Positions 16,645 to 24,753 of a stretch of 64,000 bases of DNA are shown one piece after another. The stretch comes from Halomonas sp. Y3 (GTDB taxonomy: Bacteria > Pseudomonadota > Gammaproteobacteria > Pseudomonadales > Halomonadaceae), in assembly GCF_024137965.1 (NCBI RefSeq), contig NZ_CP099975.1, positions 3,224,001 through 3,288,000 on the forward strand, written 5' to 3'. Each line of letters begins with the position of its first letter. The first letter of the stretch is position 1. The notes beneath the pieces are model-generated. The model saw only the letters and a list, made by a program, of their open reading frames with translations, was not told where the DNA came from and made no database searches. Made by a program: the position numbers and the translations under genes.

Positions 16645-19006
16645 CCGCTCACCCACCGCCGAGACCACCCCAAACGAGGCTGCCGGCGCCGAGGCCCTGC
16701 ACGACAGCGCGGCCCTCTTCGCCCTGCTCGACCGCTGGGTGGCCCGCGGCTGGCTGCGCGCCCTGGACCGCGCCTTCGCCGCCTTCCTGGGCCGGGAGGT
16801 GCCGGACGCCCCCGCCCCGCTGCTGCTGGCCGCGGCGCTGGCCAGCCACCAGCTCGGCCGCGGTCACGTCTGCCTGGACCTGGAGCGCACCCTGGCCGAA
16901 CCGGACCTGGCACTCTCGCTGCCCCCGGAGGGCGACAGCCTGGAGGACCCGCCCCCTCTGCCCAGCGCCCTGCTGGGTGAGCTCAGCCTCGCCGACTGGC
17001 AGGAAGCGCTCACTCACCCGCTGATCGTCGGCCACGGCCCCGGCAGCACCCCCCTGGTACTCGACGGCACCCGGCTCTACCTGCGCCGCTACTGGCACCA
17101 CGAGCGCTCGATCCAGCACCATATCGCCGCACGACTGGACACCTCCCCACCCGGTAGGAGCCCGATGTATCGGTGGTCCGACATTTCGGCGAATGGTGCT
17201 CCTGGTGGGAGGCCGGCTCCGCCGGGCGAAGGCGCCGACAGGCGCCCGGATCAGGCCATTAACCTCGAAGCCCTCTCCCGAGCCCTCTCCGCCCTCTTCC
17301 CCGCAGGCCCCCAGCTGGACTGGCAGAAAACCGCCTGCGCCCTGGCCGCCCGCTCGCCCTTCGCGGTGATCACCGGCGGCCCCGGCACCGGCAAGACCAC
17401 CACCGTGGTCAAACTGCTCGCCCTGCTGCAGACCCTGGCGCTGGGCGAAGGCCGCCGAGCGCTGCGCATCCGCCTGGCCGCCCCCACCGGCAAGGCCGCC
17501 GCCCGGCTCAACGAATCCATCGCCGGCCAGGTCAGCTCGCTTCAGCTGGAGGGTCTGGCGCCACTGCTGGCTGCCCCCGAGAAGCCTGAGGGCAGCAACC
17601 CATTGTGGGAGCCCGATTTATCGGCGAAGAAAGCGGCCTCCGAGTTCGACATCGAGTACCTGCGCCGCGCAATACCCACCGAGGTCACCACCCTCCACCG
17701 CCTGCTGGGCTCGCGCCCCGACACCCGCCACTTCCGCCATCACGCCCGCCACCCGCTGCCCCTGGACGTGCTGGTGGTGGACGAGGCCTCCATGGTCGAC
17801 GTGGAGATGATGGCCGCGCTGCTCGACGCCCTGCCGCCCCGGGCCCGCCTGGTGCTGCTGGGCGACAAGGACCAGCTCGCCTCGGTGGAGGCCGGTTCGG
17901 TGCTGGGCGACCTCTGCGCCCGGGCCGAGGGGGGCCACTACAGGCCCGAGACCGCCGACTGGCTCGCCGAGGCCACCGGCCAGGCGCTGCCCCCGGAGAT
18001 GATCGACCCCGCGGGCGCTCCGCTGGATCAGGCCATCGCCATGCTTCGCGTGAGCCACCGCTTCGACGCGGCCAGCGGCATCGGCCGGCTGGCCGAGGCG
18101 GTCAACCGCGATGCGGCGGGCCGCGAGAAGCGCACCGCCATCCGCGAGGTGCTCGGTCATGGCTACGCCGACCTCTCGCACCTCAAGCTGGAAACGGACA
18201 GGGATCGCGGCCTGGAACGGCTGGTGGTCTCGGGGCACCCCGCGGGCTTCCCTGATCGAGGAAAGCGCGCCGGCGAGGGGCGCGCGGTCAACGGCAGGAC
18301 GCTGCCGCCGCCGGTAGGCTATCGCCACTACCTGGAGGTAATGCGGAGCCTGGACGCCATGAAGCGCGCGGCGCCGGAGGCGAGCCCGGATGGCGAGATC
18401 GACCGCGAGGCCCTGGACGACTGGGCCCGGGCGGTGCTGGCCGCCCATAGCCAGTTCCAGCTGCTCTGCGCCCTGCGCCGCGGCCCCTGGGGCGTGGAGG
18501 GGCTGAACGAGCGCATCCGCGCTGCGCTGGAGAAGGAGGGGCTGATCGACAGCGGCGACGGCCGCCGGCTCTGGTACCCCGGCCGCCCGGTGCTGGTCAC
18601 CCGCAACGACTATGGCCTGGGGCTGATGAATGGCGATATCGGCATCACCCTGGCGCTGCCCGATACGGCAGCCCCGGGCGAGGGCGCCGCTCACCGGGGC
18701 CCGGCGCTGCGCGTCGCCTTCCCGGCAGGCGATGGCAGCGGGCGCATCAAGTGGGTGCTGCCCAGCCGCCTGCAGGCGGTGGAGACGGTCTACGCCATGA
18801 CGGTGCACAAGTCCCAGGGCTCGGAGTTCACCCATACCGCCCTGCTGCTCCCCGACGCCCCCAACCCGATCCTTACCCGGGAGCTGGTCTACACCGGCAT
18901 CACCCGGGCCAGGCACTGGCTCACCCTGGTCGAGACCGGGCGCGGCCAGCTGCTGGACGCGGTGGAGCGGCGGGTGATGCGGGTGAGCGGGTTGGGAGCC
19001 GGATGA
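16637..19006 (+). CDS. recD: Exodeoxyribonuclease V subunit RecD
   Basis: A 789-residue SF1B 5'-3' helicase subunit, much longer than E. coli RecD (608). Walker A GGPGTGKT is at residues 247-254, followed by APTGKAAARLNE, the motif II region DVLVVDEASMVD, GDKDQLASVEAG, and near the end AMTVHKSQGSEFTH and LVYTGITRARHWLTL. Two REP-like elements are coded in frame (17154-17246 and 17605-17637) and explain some of the extra length; both have lengths divisible by three. The start overlaps the recB end by 8 bases. No terminator is visible after the stop. Confidence 0.95.
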   Translation: MSDRSPTAETTPNEAAGAEALHDSAALFALLDRWVARGWLRALDRAFAAFLGREVPDAPAPLLLAAALASHQLGRGHVCLDLERTLAEPDLALSLPPEGDSLEDPPPLPSALLGELSLADWQEALTHPLIVGHGPGSTPLVLDGTRLYLRRYWHHERSIQHHIAARLDTSPPGRSPMYRWSDISANGAPGGRPAPPGEGADRRPDQAINLEALSRALSALFPAGPQLDWQKTACALAARSPFAVITGGPGTGKTTTVVKLLALLQTLALGEGRRALRIRLAAPTGKAAARLNESIAGQVSSLQLEGLAPLLAAPEKPEGSNPLWEPDLSAKKAASEFDIEYLRRAIPTEVTTLHRLLGSRPDTRHFRHHARHPLPLDVLVVDEASMVDVEMMAALLDALPPRARLVLLGDKDQLASVEAGSVLGDLCARAEGGHYRPETADWLAEATGQALPPEMIDPAGAPLDQAIAMLRVSHRFDAASGIGRLAEAVNRDAAGREKRTAIREVLGHGYADLSHLKLETDRDRGLERLVVSGHPAGFPDRGKRAGEGRAVNGRTLPPPVGYRHYLEVMRSLDAMKRAAPEASPDGEIDREALDDWARAVLAAHSQFQLLCALRRGPWGVEGLNERIRAALEKEGLIDSGDGRRLWYPGRPVLVTRNDYGLGLMNGDIGITLALPDTAAPGEGAAHRGPALRVAFPAGDGSGRIKWVLPSRLQAVETVYAMTVHKSQGSEFTHTALLLPDAPNPILTRELVYTGITRARHWLTLVETGRGQLLDAVERRVMRVSGLGAG
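17154..17246. repeat. REP-like element cluster inside recD
   Basis: This 93-base block holds one REP-type arm (GTAGGAGCCCGA, closed by GGTGCTCC at 17195-17202), a second REP-like unit (starts GTGGGAGGCCGG at 17205) and a closing palindrome GGCGCC-gaca-GGCGCC. It shares its core with the intergenic copy at 51189-51246. It equals 31 codons and inserts Gly/Pro/Arg-rich sequence ahead of Walker A. REP units are normally extragenic, so this is unusual. Confidence 0.75.
17605..17637. repeat. Second REP-like element inside recD
   Basis: The 33-base unit begins GTGGGAGCCCGATTTATCGG and continues CGAAG. It matches the intergenic copy at 51189-51246 almost base for base over the core. It is translated as WEPDLSAKKAA between Walker A and motif II. 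Its length is exactly 11 codons, so the recD frame is kept. Confidence 0.75.
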
Positions 19007-19079
19007 GCGTTGGCACCCGCCCGTTTTCCCGCCACCTTGATGCGCTTATAGTGCAGCAGGCCAGCCTTTGGCCATAAGC

Positions 19080-19114
19080 CACCCAGTGTCAGGATGACTG
19101 TAGCGCCCTCTGAT
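19080..19114 (+). mobile_element. Remnant left end of an IS3-family element (type A)
   Basis: CCCAGTGTCAGGATGACTGT followed by a near match to CCCTCTGAT is the left end of the complete IS3 element at 48637-50318, with a few mismatches. Only about 35 bases remain before the sequence changes to an IS5-like remnant. It marks the right boundary of the recBCD core block. Confidence 0.65.
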
Positions 19115-19297
19115 GTGTGATGTGACGGTATTCACCTGACGGTCGTCACGACGGGGACGCCCAGTCGTCTGCGGCGGCGAAACGATATCCTCGATGAGGG
19201 CCCAGCCGTGGTCGGAGATCTCGTAGCGTCCTGCCATGGGTCACCTATGCTGCTGCGACATAGGTGACATTAGCAAATTGGGGTTTTCGGACTAAAC
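19115..19297 (-). pseudogene. IS5-family transposase, N-terminal remnant
   Basis: The minus frame from ATG 19237 gives MAGRYEISDHGWALIEDI then GRPRRDDRQV, the start of IS5-family transposases (ARYELSDAAWALIEPLLP...GRPRRDDRQV). After about 38 residues it runs into unrelated sequence and the IS3 end. The presumed IS end, GTCCGAAAACCCC on the minus strand, is near 19285-19297. The rest of the element is missing. Confidence 0.6.
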
Positions 19298-19299
19298 AC

Positions 19300-19905
19300 C
19301 TAATAGGTCAGGATAACCGGCAGGATCGTGACGAGAAGCGCCGTGGCCATGACCACATTGAACGTTCGCAACTTGGCCGGCGTGTCGAGGAAGGTCGCGA
19401 TGCGCACCCCAAACGCGGCCCAGATCCAAGAACTGGCGATGCCGATCGGCAGGAAAACCAGCGCCATCGCGGCGATCTGCGCATATTTGTCGAAGTCCAG
19501 GGACAGATACGCCGAAGTGGCGCCGATGGCCTGGGCCCACGCCTTGGGGTTGATCCACTGGAAGCCGGCGGCTTGCCAGAACGAAATGGGCCTGCTCTGC
19601 CGGGTACCACGGAGGGCATTAGCAGTGGCGATCAGATACGCTAGGTAGAGGATGTAGGCAAGCCCCACCATCCGCAGAACGCCGCGGACAACGGGAAACT
19701 GGAAGACATATCCGATCCCCACCGCGACGACAATCAGCATGGCCGGAAAGCCGAAGGCGACCCCCATCACATGGGGCATAGAGCGCTTCAGACCGAAATT
19801 CGCCCCCGAGGTGGCCAGCATGATGTTATTGGGGCCCGGCGTGAAGGTCATGACGAACGCGAAGCTGGCGATGGCCAGAAGCCAGGTGAGGTAGTCGTTA
19901 GCCAT
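19300..19905 (-). CDS. LysE/RhtB-family amino-acid exporter (first copy)
   Basis: A 201-residue inner-membrane exporter with about six hydrophobic segments and the family signature FTPGPNNIMLATSGANFG near the N-terminus and GFQWINPKAW mid-protein. It is the last gene of the minus-strand cassette. Its ATG (19903-19905) overlaps the original desaturase stop (TAA at 19898-19900), so it was translationally coupled to a gene now split by IS66. The open frame runs further upstream through the desaturase tail, but that is a chimera. Expression may now depend on promoters within or near IS66. Confidence 0.85.
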   Translation of the reverse strand: MANDYLTWLLAIASFAFVMTFTPGPNNIMLATSGANFGLKRSMPHVMGVAFGFPAMLIVVAVGIGYVFQFPVVRGVLRMVGLAYILYLAYLIATANALRGTRQSRPISFWQAAGFQWINPKAWAQAIGATSAYLSLDFDKYAQIAAMALVFLPIGIASSWIWAAFGVRIATFLDTPAKLRTFNVVMATALLVTILPVILTY

Positions 19906-20057
19906 CGAGTGCCCCTCGGCTGGTGAATGGGTCCTGAAGGATATTGGCTTCCTTGCTGAAAATGTATTGATAGAAGGTTTTCCGTGTTGGCTTACGGTCA
20001 CACTTTGTGAAGATCCCACCCCATTGCTCATCCCACTCCCGGTATATCGGATTCTCC
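19898..20057 (-). pseudogene. Desaturase gene, 3' fragment left of IS66
   Basis: Continuing the interrupted desaturase across the 8-bp target duplication gives NPIYREWDEQWGGIFTKC and on to LQDPFTSRGALDG, ending at TAA 19898. The join restores one open frame of 1044 bases (347 residues) with the part at 22370-23261. This fragment cannot be translated from its own start. Confidence 0.85.
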
Positions 20058-20137
20058 GTAAGCGCTCCACAAACCCCATCTTCTGGCGATGACTAGTGTC
20101 CGTCAGACTGGTGTCATTCGATAGCAAGGAGGACACC

Positions 20138-20347
20138 ATGACCGACCTGACCTCGACACAGGCCTACTGGCTGGGCCACCTGTTCCATGCCTCTTCCCGG
20201 CAACTGGCGCTGAGTGAATACGCCGAGGAGCAAGGACTGGAACTGGCGTCACTGCTGGCGTGGGAGCAGCGCCTGGAGGTACAGGGCGTGCCCGTGCCAC
20301 CTCGCCACCGGCCGCTGCGCTTCGTCGCCGTGGAGGTGGCCCGATGA
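20138..20347 (+). CDS. tnpA: IS66 accessory protein TnpA
   Basis: A short 69-residue IS66 orfA product with the family pattern of a helix-turn-helix-like N-terminus (LTSTQAYWLGHLFHAS) and the tail RHRPLRFVAVEV. AAGGAGG lies 6 bases before ATG 20138. The stop overlaps the tnpB start (ATGA). Some IS66 relatives have a longer TnpA; nothing looks broken here. Confidence 0.85.
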   Translation: MTDLTSTQAYWLGHLFHASSRQLALSEYAEEQGLELASLLAWEQRLEVQGVPVPPRHRPLRFVAVEVAR

Positions 20348-20700
20348 TCCGGCCGGACACCCGGCTGCGCGTCTACCTGTGTCGCGAGCCGGTCGACATG
20401 CGCAAGCAGATCGATGGACTGGCCCTGCTGGTTCAGGAGGCCATGGAGCTCAACCCCTTCGAGGAGGCGGTCTTCGTGTTCGGCAACCGCCAGCGCGACA
20501 AGGTGAAGCTGCTGTTCTGGGAGCGTAACGGCTTCGTGGTCTGGTACAAGCGCCTGGAGCGGGAGCGCTTCAAGTGGCCGGACCGCCTGGAGGGCGACAC
20601 CGTCACGCTCTCGGGCCAGGAGCTGAACTGGCTTCTGGATGGCTATGACCTCAGCGCCATGCGCCCCCATAAGGCCTTGGATCTTCAAGCGGTTGGCTGA
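20344..20700 (+). CDS. tnpB: IS66 accessory protein TnpB
   Basis: A 118-residue protein with the highly conserved IS66 TnpB sequence: RVYLCREPVDMRKQIDGL, FVFGNRQRDKVKLLFWERNGF and WYKRLERERFKWP. It is required for transposition in IS66 elements, though its exact role is unclear. Start ATG 20344 overlaps the tnpA stop. Confidence 0.93.
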   Translation: MIRPDTRLRVYLCREPVDMRKQIDGLALLVQEAMELNPFEEAVFVFGNRQRDKVKLLFWERNGFVVWYKRLERERFKWPDRLEGDTVTLSGQELNWLLDGYDLSAMRPHKALDLQAVG

Positions 20701-20742
20701 TTTTCTGCTGCTTTCAGCGGCGCCGCTTGGTAAAATGGCGGC

Positions 20743-22332
20743 ATGATCTCACCGGCCTCGACACCTTCCGTCAGCGTCTCCCAACTGCAGCGCCAAGTGC
20801 GCGCTCAGCAGGAGGAGATTGCGCGTCTTCATCGCCTGATGGAGAAGAAGGAGGCTCAGTGGGAAGCCGCCAAGCAGTCCCTTTTTGAGCAACTCAAGCT
20901 GGCCATTGAAGGCCGGTTCGGTCCCTCTACCGAGAAGTACCGCGTCGAACAGGGTGATCTGCTCATCAACGAGGCCGAGGTGGCGGTCGATGAGGAAGAG
21001 GCCAGCGCCCAGGATGACACGGCTGACGCGCCGGCCGACCCCCACCAGCCGGCCAAGCGCCGTACCCGTGGCGGCCGCGTGGCGTTACCCCCCGAACTGC
21101 CCCGCGTCGAAGTGATCCATGAGCTCCCCGAGGATGCCCGTCATTGCCACCACGACGGCACCGAGCTCAAGGAGATCGGCAAAGAAATCAGTGAGGAACT
21201 GCACGTCGTGCCGGCGCGGATCGAGGTGATCCGCCATGTGCGCATCAAGTACGGCTGCCCAGACTGTGAAGAGGGCGTGCAGATCGCCCCGGCATCGGCC
21301 AAGCTGCTGCCCAAGAGCAATGCCAGCCCGACCCTGCTCGCCTACGTGGCCACCGCCAAGTACCAGGATGCCTTGCCGCTCTATCGGCAGAGCCAGATCT
21401 TTGCCCGGCACGGCATCGAGATCCCGCGCAACACCCTGGCCCGCTGGATGGTGCAGGTCGGCGAGCGGCTGATGCCGTTGGTCGAGGCCCTGCGACAGCA
21501 CCTGCTGCAGGCCCCGCTGATTCACATGGACGAGACCACGCTACAGGTCAACGCCGAGGCCGACCGACCGGCGAGCTCAACGTCCTACATGTGGCTGCAA
21601 CGCGGGGGGCCACCGGGCCAACAGGTGGTGCTGTTCGACTATGATGCGAGCCGAGCCGGCCGGGTGCCCGTGCGCCTGCTGGGTAACTACGCCGGTCGCC
21701 TGGTCACCGACGGCTACGAAGGCTATGCCGAGGTGGTGCGAAAGAACGGCATCACCCATGCCGGCTGCTGGGCGCACGCCCGTCGCAAGTTCGTCGAGGC
21801 CCAGAAAGTGCAGCCCAAGGGCAAGACCGGCAAGGCCGACTGGGCGCTCAACCAGATCCGCAAGCTCTACGCCGTGGAAACGCAGGCCAAGGCCCTGGAG
21901 CCCAAGGCGCGTCAGGCATTGCGTGATCAGAAGAGCCGCCCGCTGATCACCCAGCTGCGCGCCTGGCTCGACAAGTCGCTGACCCAGGTGCTGCCGAAGA
22001 GCGCGCTGGGCCGGGCGCTGCACTACCTGGAGGGCCAGTGGCAGCGCCTGACCCGCTTCCTCGATGACGGGTTGATCCCGCTGGACAACAACCCGGCCGA
22101 GAACGCCATTCGCCCCTTCGTCGTCGGCCGCAAGAACTGGCTGTTCAGCCACACACCGAGCGGTGCCCAGGCCAGCGCGGCAATCTACAGCCTGATCGAG
22201 ACGGCCAAGGCCAACGGCCTCTCGCCCTACGAGTACCTGCAGTTCGTGTTCGAGACCCTGCCAACTCTCGGCGAGGATGACGACCTCGGCACGCTGCTGC
22301 CCTGGTGCTGGAAAGAGACTCTACCGGTCTAG
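20743..22332 (+). CDS. tnpC: IS66 transposase TnpC
   Basis: A 529-residue DDE transposase. In order: an N-terminal coiled coil (about 10-50), a basic linker with KRRTRGGRVALPPELPR, a zinc-finger-like segment (CHHDG...YGCPDCE), then the catalytic core with HMDETTLQV, DGYEGYAE, CWAHARRKF and the C-terminal LDNNPAENAIRPFVVGRKNW. All core motifs are intact. Confidence 0.95.
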   Translation: MISPASTPSVSVSQLQRQVRAQQEEIARLHRLMEKKEAQWEAAKQSLFEQLKLAIEGRFGPSTEKYRVEQGDLLINEAEVAVDEEEASAQDDTADAPADPHQPAKRRTRGGRVALPPELPRVEVIHELPEDARHCHHDGTELKEIGKEISEELHVVPARIEVIRHVRIKYGCPDCEEGVQIAPASAKLLPKSNASPTLLAYVATAKYQDALPLYRQSQIFARHGIEIPRNTLARWMVQVGERLMPLVEALRQHLLQAPLIHMDETTLQVNAEADRPASSTSYMWLQRGGPPGQQVVLFDYDASRAGRVPVRLLGNYAGRLVTDGYEGYAEVVRKNGITHAGCWAHARRKFVEAQKVQPKGKTGKADWALNQIRKLYAVETQAKALEPKARQALRDQKSRPLITQLRAWLDKSLTQVLPKSALGRALHYLEGQWQRLTRFLDDGLIPLDNNPAENAIRPFVVGRKNWLFSHTPSGAQASAAIYSLIETAKANGLSPYEYLQFVFETLPTLGEDDDLGTLLPWCWKETLPV

Positions 22333-22369
22333 CTCAGGCCGCAACAGGTGGGGTTGGTGGAGCGCTTAC

Positions 22370-23261
22370 GATTCTCCAATCGCACTGCTTGCGACTTTGG
22401 CAGGTGCCACATAGGCACGTTCGGATTCAGGTGGTGCTCGAGATGATAGTTGTCATGATGGACGCCGGTGAGAAACCGCTCGAAGCGGTTGCCATTACGA
22501 TTAAGTGTCATGTAAAGCCGGTCTCGCGACTCCCTGACTAGCGGAAAATGCTCAGCCATTTCGATAAACCAGCCCACGATCATCGCCGAGGTTACCAGAG
22601 GAACCAGCCAGAACACTACCAGCCAGTGAAAAATCCCGAAAAGCAGTGAACCGACCAATAGTGCCACCCAGATCAAGGTGAACAGCCAGGTATCAGTTTG
22701 TTGGGAGATGATCCTGTTGTCGTATCTGGCAGGAACTTGTCCCAGGAACCGATCACGGTACACATAGGGCAAGTACTGTAGAACCTTCATCCCAAGGAAG
22801 GCCTTCACGACGTAGGTCCAAAGGAACTCTAACTTCGTGCGTTTTTCATACAGACCTGCGGTCAGGTGCTGTTGGAAGTCCGGATCGTGGGCGGGATCGC
22901 CCAAGTGACCGTGATGCTGCGTCACATGAGTATAGCAGTAGCGCACGTATTTCTGCCCTACCAGATATCCCGACAGCACCGTGCCGGCAATCAGGTTCCA
23001 GTAGCGGTTTCTGGCGAGGGTATTATGTGACGCAGCATGCAGAAGATTGGCCAGCCCACGCTGTCGTGAGCCAATGACCAGCCAGGCCAAAGGATAAAAC
23101 CACCAGGAGACTTTAAGGCACAGTGTAATGCAACTTCCCGTTATAAGATAATCTTTCGCCAAGTAAAGCAGGCAGTGCCAGTTATCGAGTATTGTAAGCC
23201 TCCTTATTTTCTTTTTGATCTCGAGGGGCTCAAAGCTGAGTTTGTTATCTTTCGCATCCAT
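22370..23261 (-). pseudogene. Membrane fatty-acid-desaturase-like protein, 5' part (split by IS66)
   Basis: This encodes most of an integral-membrane di-iron oxygenase or desaturase. The three histidine boxes are present: HAASH (with following NT), HVTQHHGH and HHDNYHLEHH, with hydrophobic segments between. IS66 replaces the last 50 or so residues with a 12-residue IS-encoded tail. Rebuilt across the duplication it would be 347 residues. Loss of the tail may or may not abolish activity, since all three boxes remain. The substrate is unknown: besides lipid desaturases, this superfamily includes enzymes such as RtxC that desaturate a modified amino acid, which would suit the flanking LysE exporters. 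Start ATG 23261. Confidence 0.85.
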
Positions 23262-23371
23262 TCTTTTCCCATCCTTACAAGTCAATGATATAGAACGATC
23301 TTTGGCTCTCTTTCATACAGGTGGTATAACAGCAACAGTGAAGTGAAATCCAATGATTGAAAATCCCATCC

Positions 23372-23428
23372 GGACAAGAAGGCGGCCTGAATCAAACCAA
23401 CGGGTCTTCGAGAAAGTTGGTATGGTTC
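23372..23428 (+). mobile_element. Eroded right end of an IS3-family element (type B)
   Basis: The sequence from about 23372 to 23428 aligns with the right end of the IS3 at 31566-35338 (shared GGCCTGA, TCAAACCAACG, TCCGAGAAAG-like and GGTA-GGTTCA blocks) with roughly 15% differences. It lies in the 220-base gap between the desaturase and the second LysE gene. It is a fossil of an older insertion. Confidence 0.6.
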
Positions 23429-23484
23429 ATGAGAGCCCGCGAGGGCATCCGTCAGGTTATTACTATCACTGTACACCTGGCACA

Positions 23485-24096
23485 CTAAGTTAATAAAAAA
23501 TCAATCAAGAAGAAAGCAATTGATATGGAAAGAACGGCAGCCATCACAAGATTGAAAACCTTGAAATCAACGATGTGCTCTGACAACTTGCTTCCGACAA
23601 AAGTCCAGCCCCACAAAGAAAAAGCACAAATCACATAAAAAAGGCCGCTAAACAAAGCAAGCAGAGCGACATAGTTATCGCTCGTTGAAATATATATGGA
23701 AACAGCAGACAGGGACACGATCCAGGCTTTAGGGTTTGACACTTGCGCTATAATGCCAGATGAAAAACCAGGTGGAATATCAATGTTTTCATCATATGAA
23801 TTAATACCAGAAGAAGCAGCAATTTTATATGCTAAATATAGCATATAGGAAGATCCGACAATAGCCATAACCTTTGCCACAATAGAGTAAGAAGTTATGA
23901 ACGCCCCCAGACCAGCTCCTACAGATAACAAAATTGCGACAAATCCACTTGTAGCCCCAAGAACATAAGGAAGGCTTCGAAGAGGACCAAATCGGGCTCC
24001 TGACATAGCGGAAACGATATTTACAGGCCCAGGCGTCGCGGATGTGGCAAATGCAAACATGGCCATGGACGATATTGTTATCAAGATGTCATTCAT
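23485..24096 (-). CDS. LysE/RhtB-family amino-acid exporter (second copy)
   Basis: A 203-residue inner-membrane protein with about six hydrophobic segments. The family signature is TSATPGPVNIVSAMSGARFG near the N-terminus, with VSNPKAWIVSLSAV mid-protein. It lies 15 bases after the molybdopterin oxidoreductase gene. It is clearly diverged from the LysE protein at 19300-19905, so these are two distinct exporters within one cassette. Low GC and A/T-ending codons contrast with recBCD and indicate transfer. Confidence 0.87.
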   Translation of the reverse strand: MNDILITISSMAMFAFATSATPGPVNIVSAMSGARFGPLRSLPYVLGATSGFVAILLSVGAGLGAFITSYSIVAKVMAIVGSSYMLYLAYKIAASSGINSYDENIDIPPGFSSGIIAQVSNPKAWIVSLSAVSIYISTSDNYVALLALFSGLFYVICAFSLWGWTFVGSKLSEHIVDFKVFNLVMAAVLSISIAFFLIDFLLT

Positions 24097-24111
24097 GAGT
24101 CACCACATAGG

Positions 24112-24753
24112 TTACAAGTCGTGATCAGTAACTTCTCCATCGCCATCAAAGAAGAATTTGCGTTGCAGATCTACCGCATAATATTTTTTGGGCTGAATAA
24201 TCCCGTTTTTATTATAGCCCGCATATTCTTCCCAATAACCAATTTCGAAATTCCGTGTTATTTCAATGCTAGAGATTGCCTTAACACATTTATATAGATA
24301 CAAGCCAAAATCTATAAATCTAAGTGGATGTCCCTGCTCCAAAGGGAGCTCCTGACCATCTACCATATACGCCAACATGGCATCCCTTTTTACTGCGGAA
24401 GCGAGATGCACAGTAGAGTCATAAGCTCCCTTTCTGGTCCCATAGCTTAACTGCTTCATATAAAGTTTTGGATCATCATAATCGACACCAGCTAAATCTA
24501 GAACATCTCGAAGCAAGACGCCATCCCAATGCCGCTTGATGCTCCAGAGGCATACACAGACATTTCGACGGTTCTGGTAGATCTTGGGAAGGGACAATAA
24601 ATCATCATAGGTGAGCTCAATTTTATCACCAACCTCACCGAAGATTCTTAGCCGCCATTTTTCGATATCAATCGGCACCACCCCCTCTTGAAAATAGCGT
24701 AGCGAGGAGGGTTTCTTATTCAGAAAGGGAGTGGTTTTGGTATTAACGTCCAT
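24112..24753 (-). CDS. Molybdopterin-dependent oxidoreductase (YedY/SUOX-type domain)
   Basis: A 213-residue protein consisting of the oxidoreductase molybdopterin-binding domain alone. The conserved core includes VPIDIEKWRLRIFGEV, LTYDDLLSLP, the cysteine region RRNVCVCLWSIKRHWDGVLL (one Cys would bind Mo) and HPLRFIDFGLYLYKCVKAI. There is no twin-arginine or other signal peptide, so unlike MsrP/YedY it should work in the cytoplasm. Substrate unknown. Its start overlaps the FGE-like gene by 11 bases. A heterodimer partner haem subunit, as in MsrPQ, is not present. Confidence 0.8.
   Translation of the reverse strand: MDVNTKTTPFLNKKPSSLRYFQEGVVPIDIEKWRLRIFGEVGDKIELTYDDLLSLPKIYQNRRNVCVCLWSIKRHWDGVLLRDVLDLAGVDYDDPKLYMKQLSYGTRKGAYDSTVHLASAVKRDAMLAYMVDGQELPLEQGHPLRFIDFGLYLYKCVKAISSIEITRNFEIGYWEEYAGYNKNGIIQPKKYYAVDLQRKFFFDGDGEVTDHDL

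Larger units (their letters stand above)
20058..22369 (+). mobile_element. Complete IS66-family element
   Basis: Terminal inverted repeats start GTAAGCGCTCCAC at both ends (left 20058-20078; right, complementary, 22349-22369). They are flanked by a perfect 8-bp duplication GATTCTCC at 20050-20057 and 22370-22377, the size expected for IS66. All three genes (tnpA, tnpB, tnpC) are intact, so insertion is recent and the element may be active. It disrupts a membrane desaturase gene on the other strand. Confidence 0.95.

Noticed and set aside
19906..20139. N-terminal extension of the LysE gene to 279 residues
   Set aside because: The added segment is the tail of the desaturase in another frame plus IS66 end sequence. 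The real start is ATG 19905, which begins with the LysE N-terminus.
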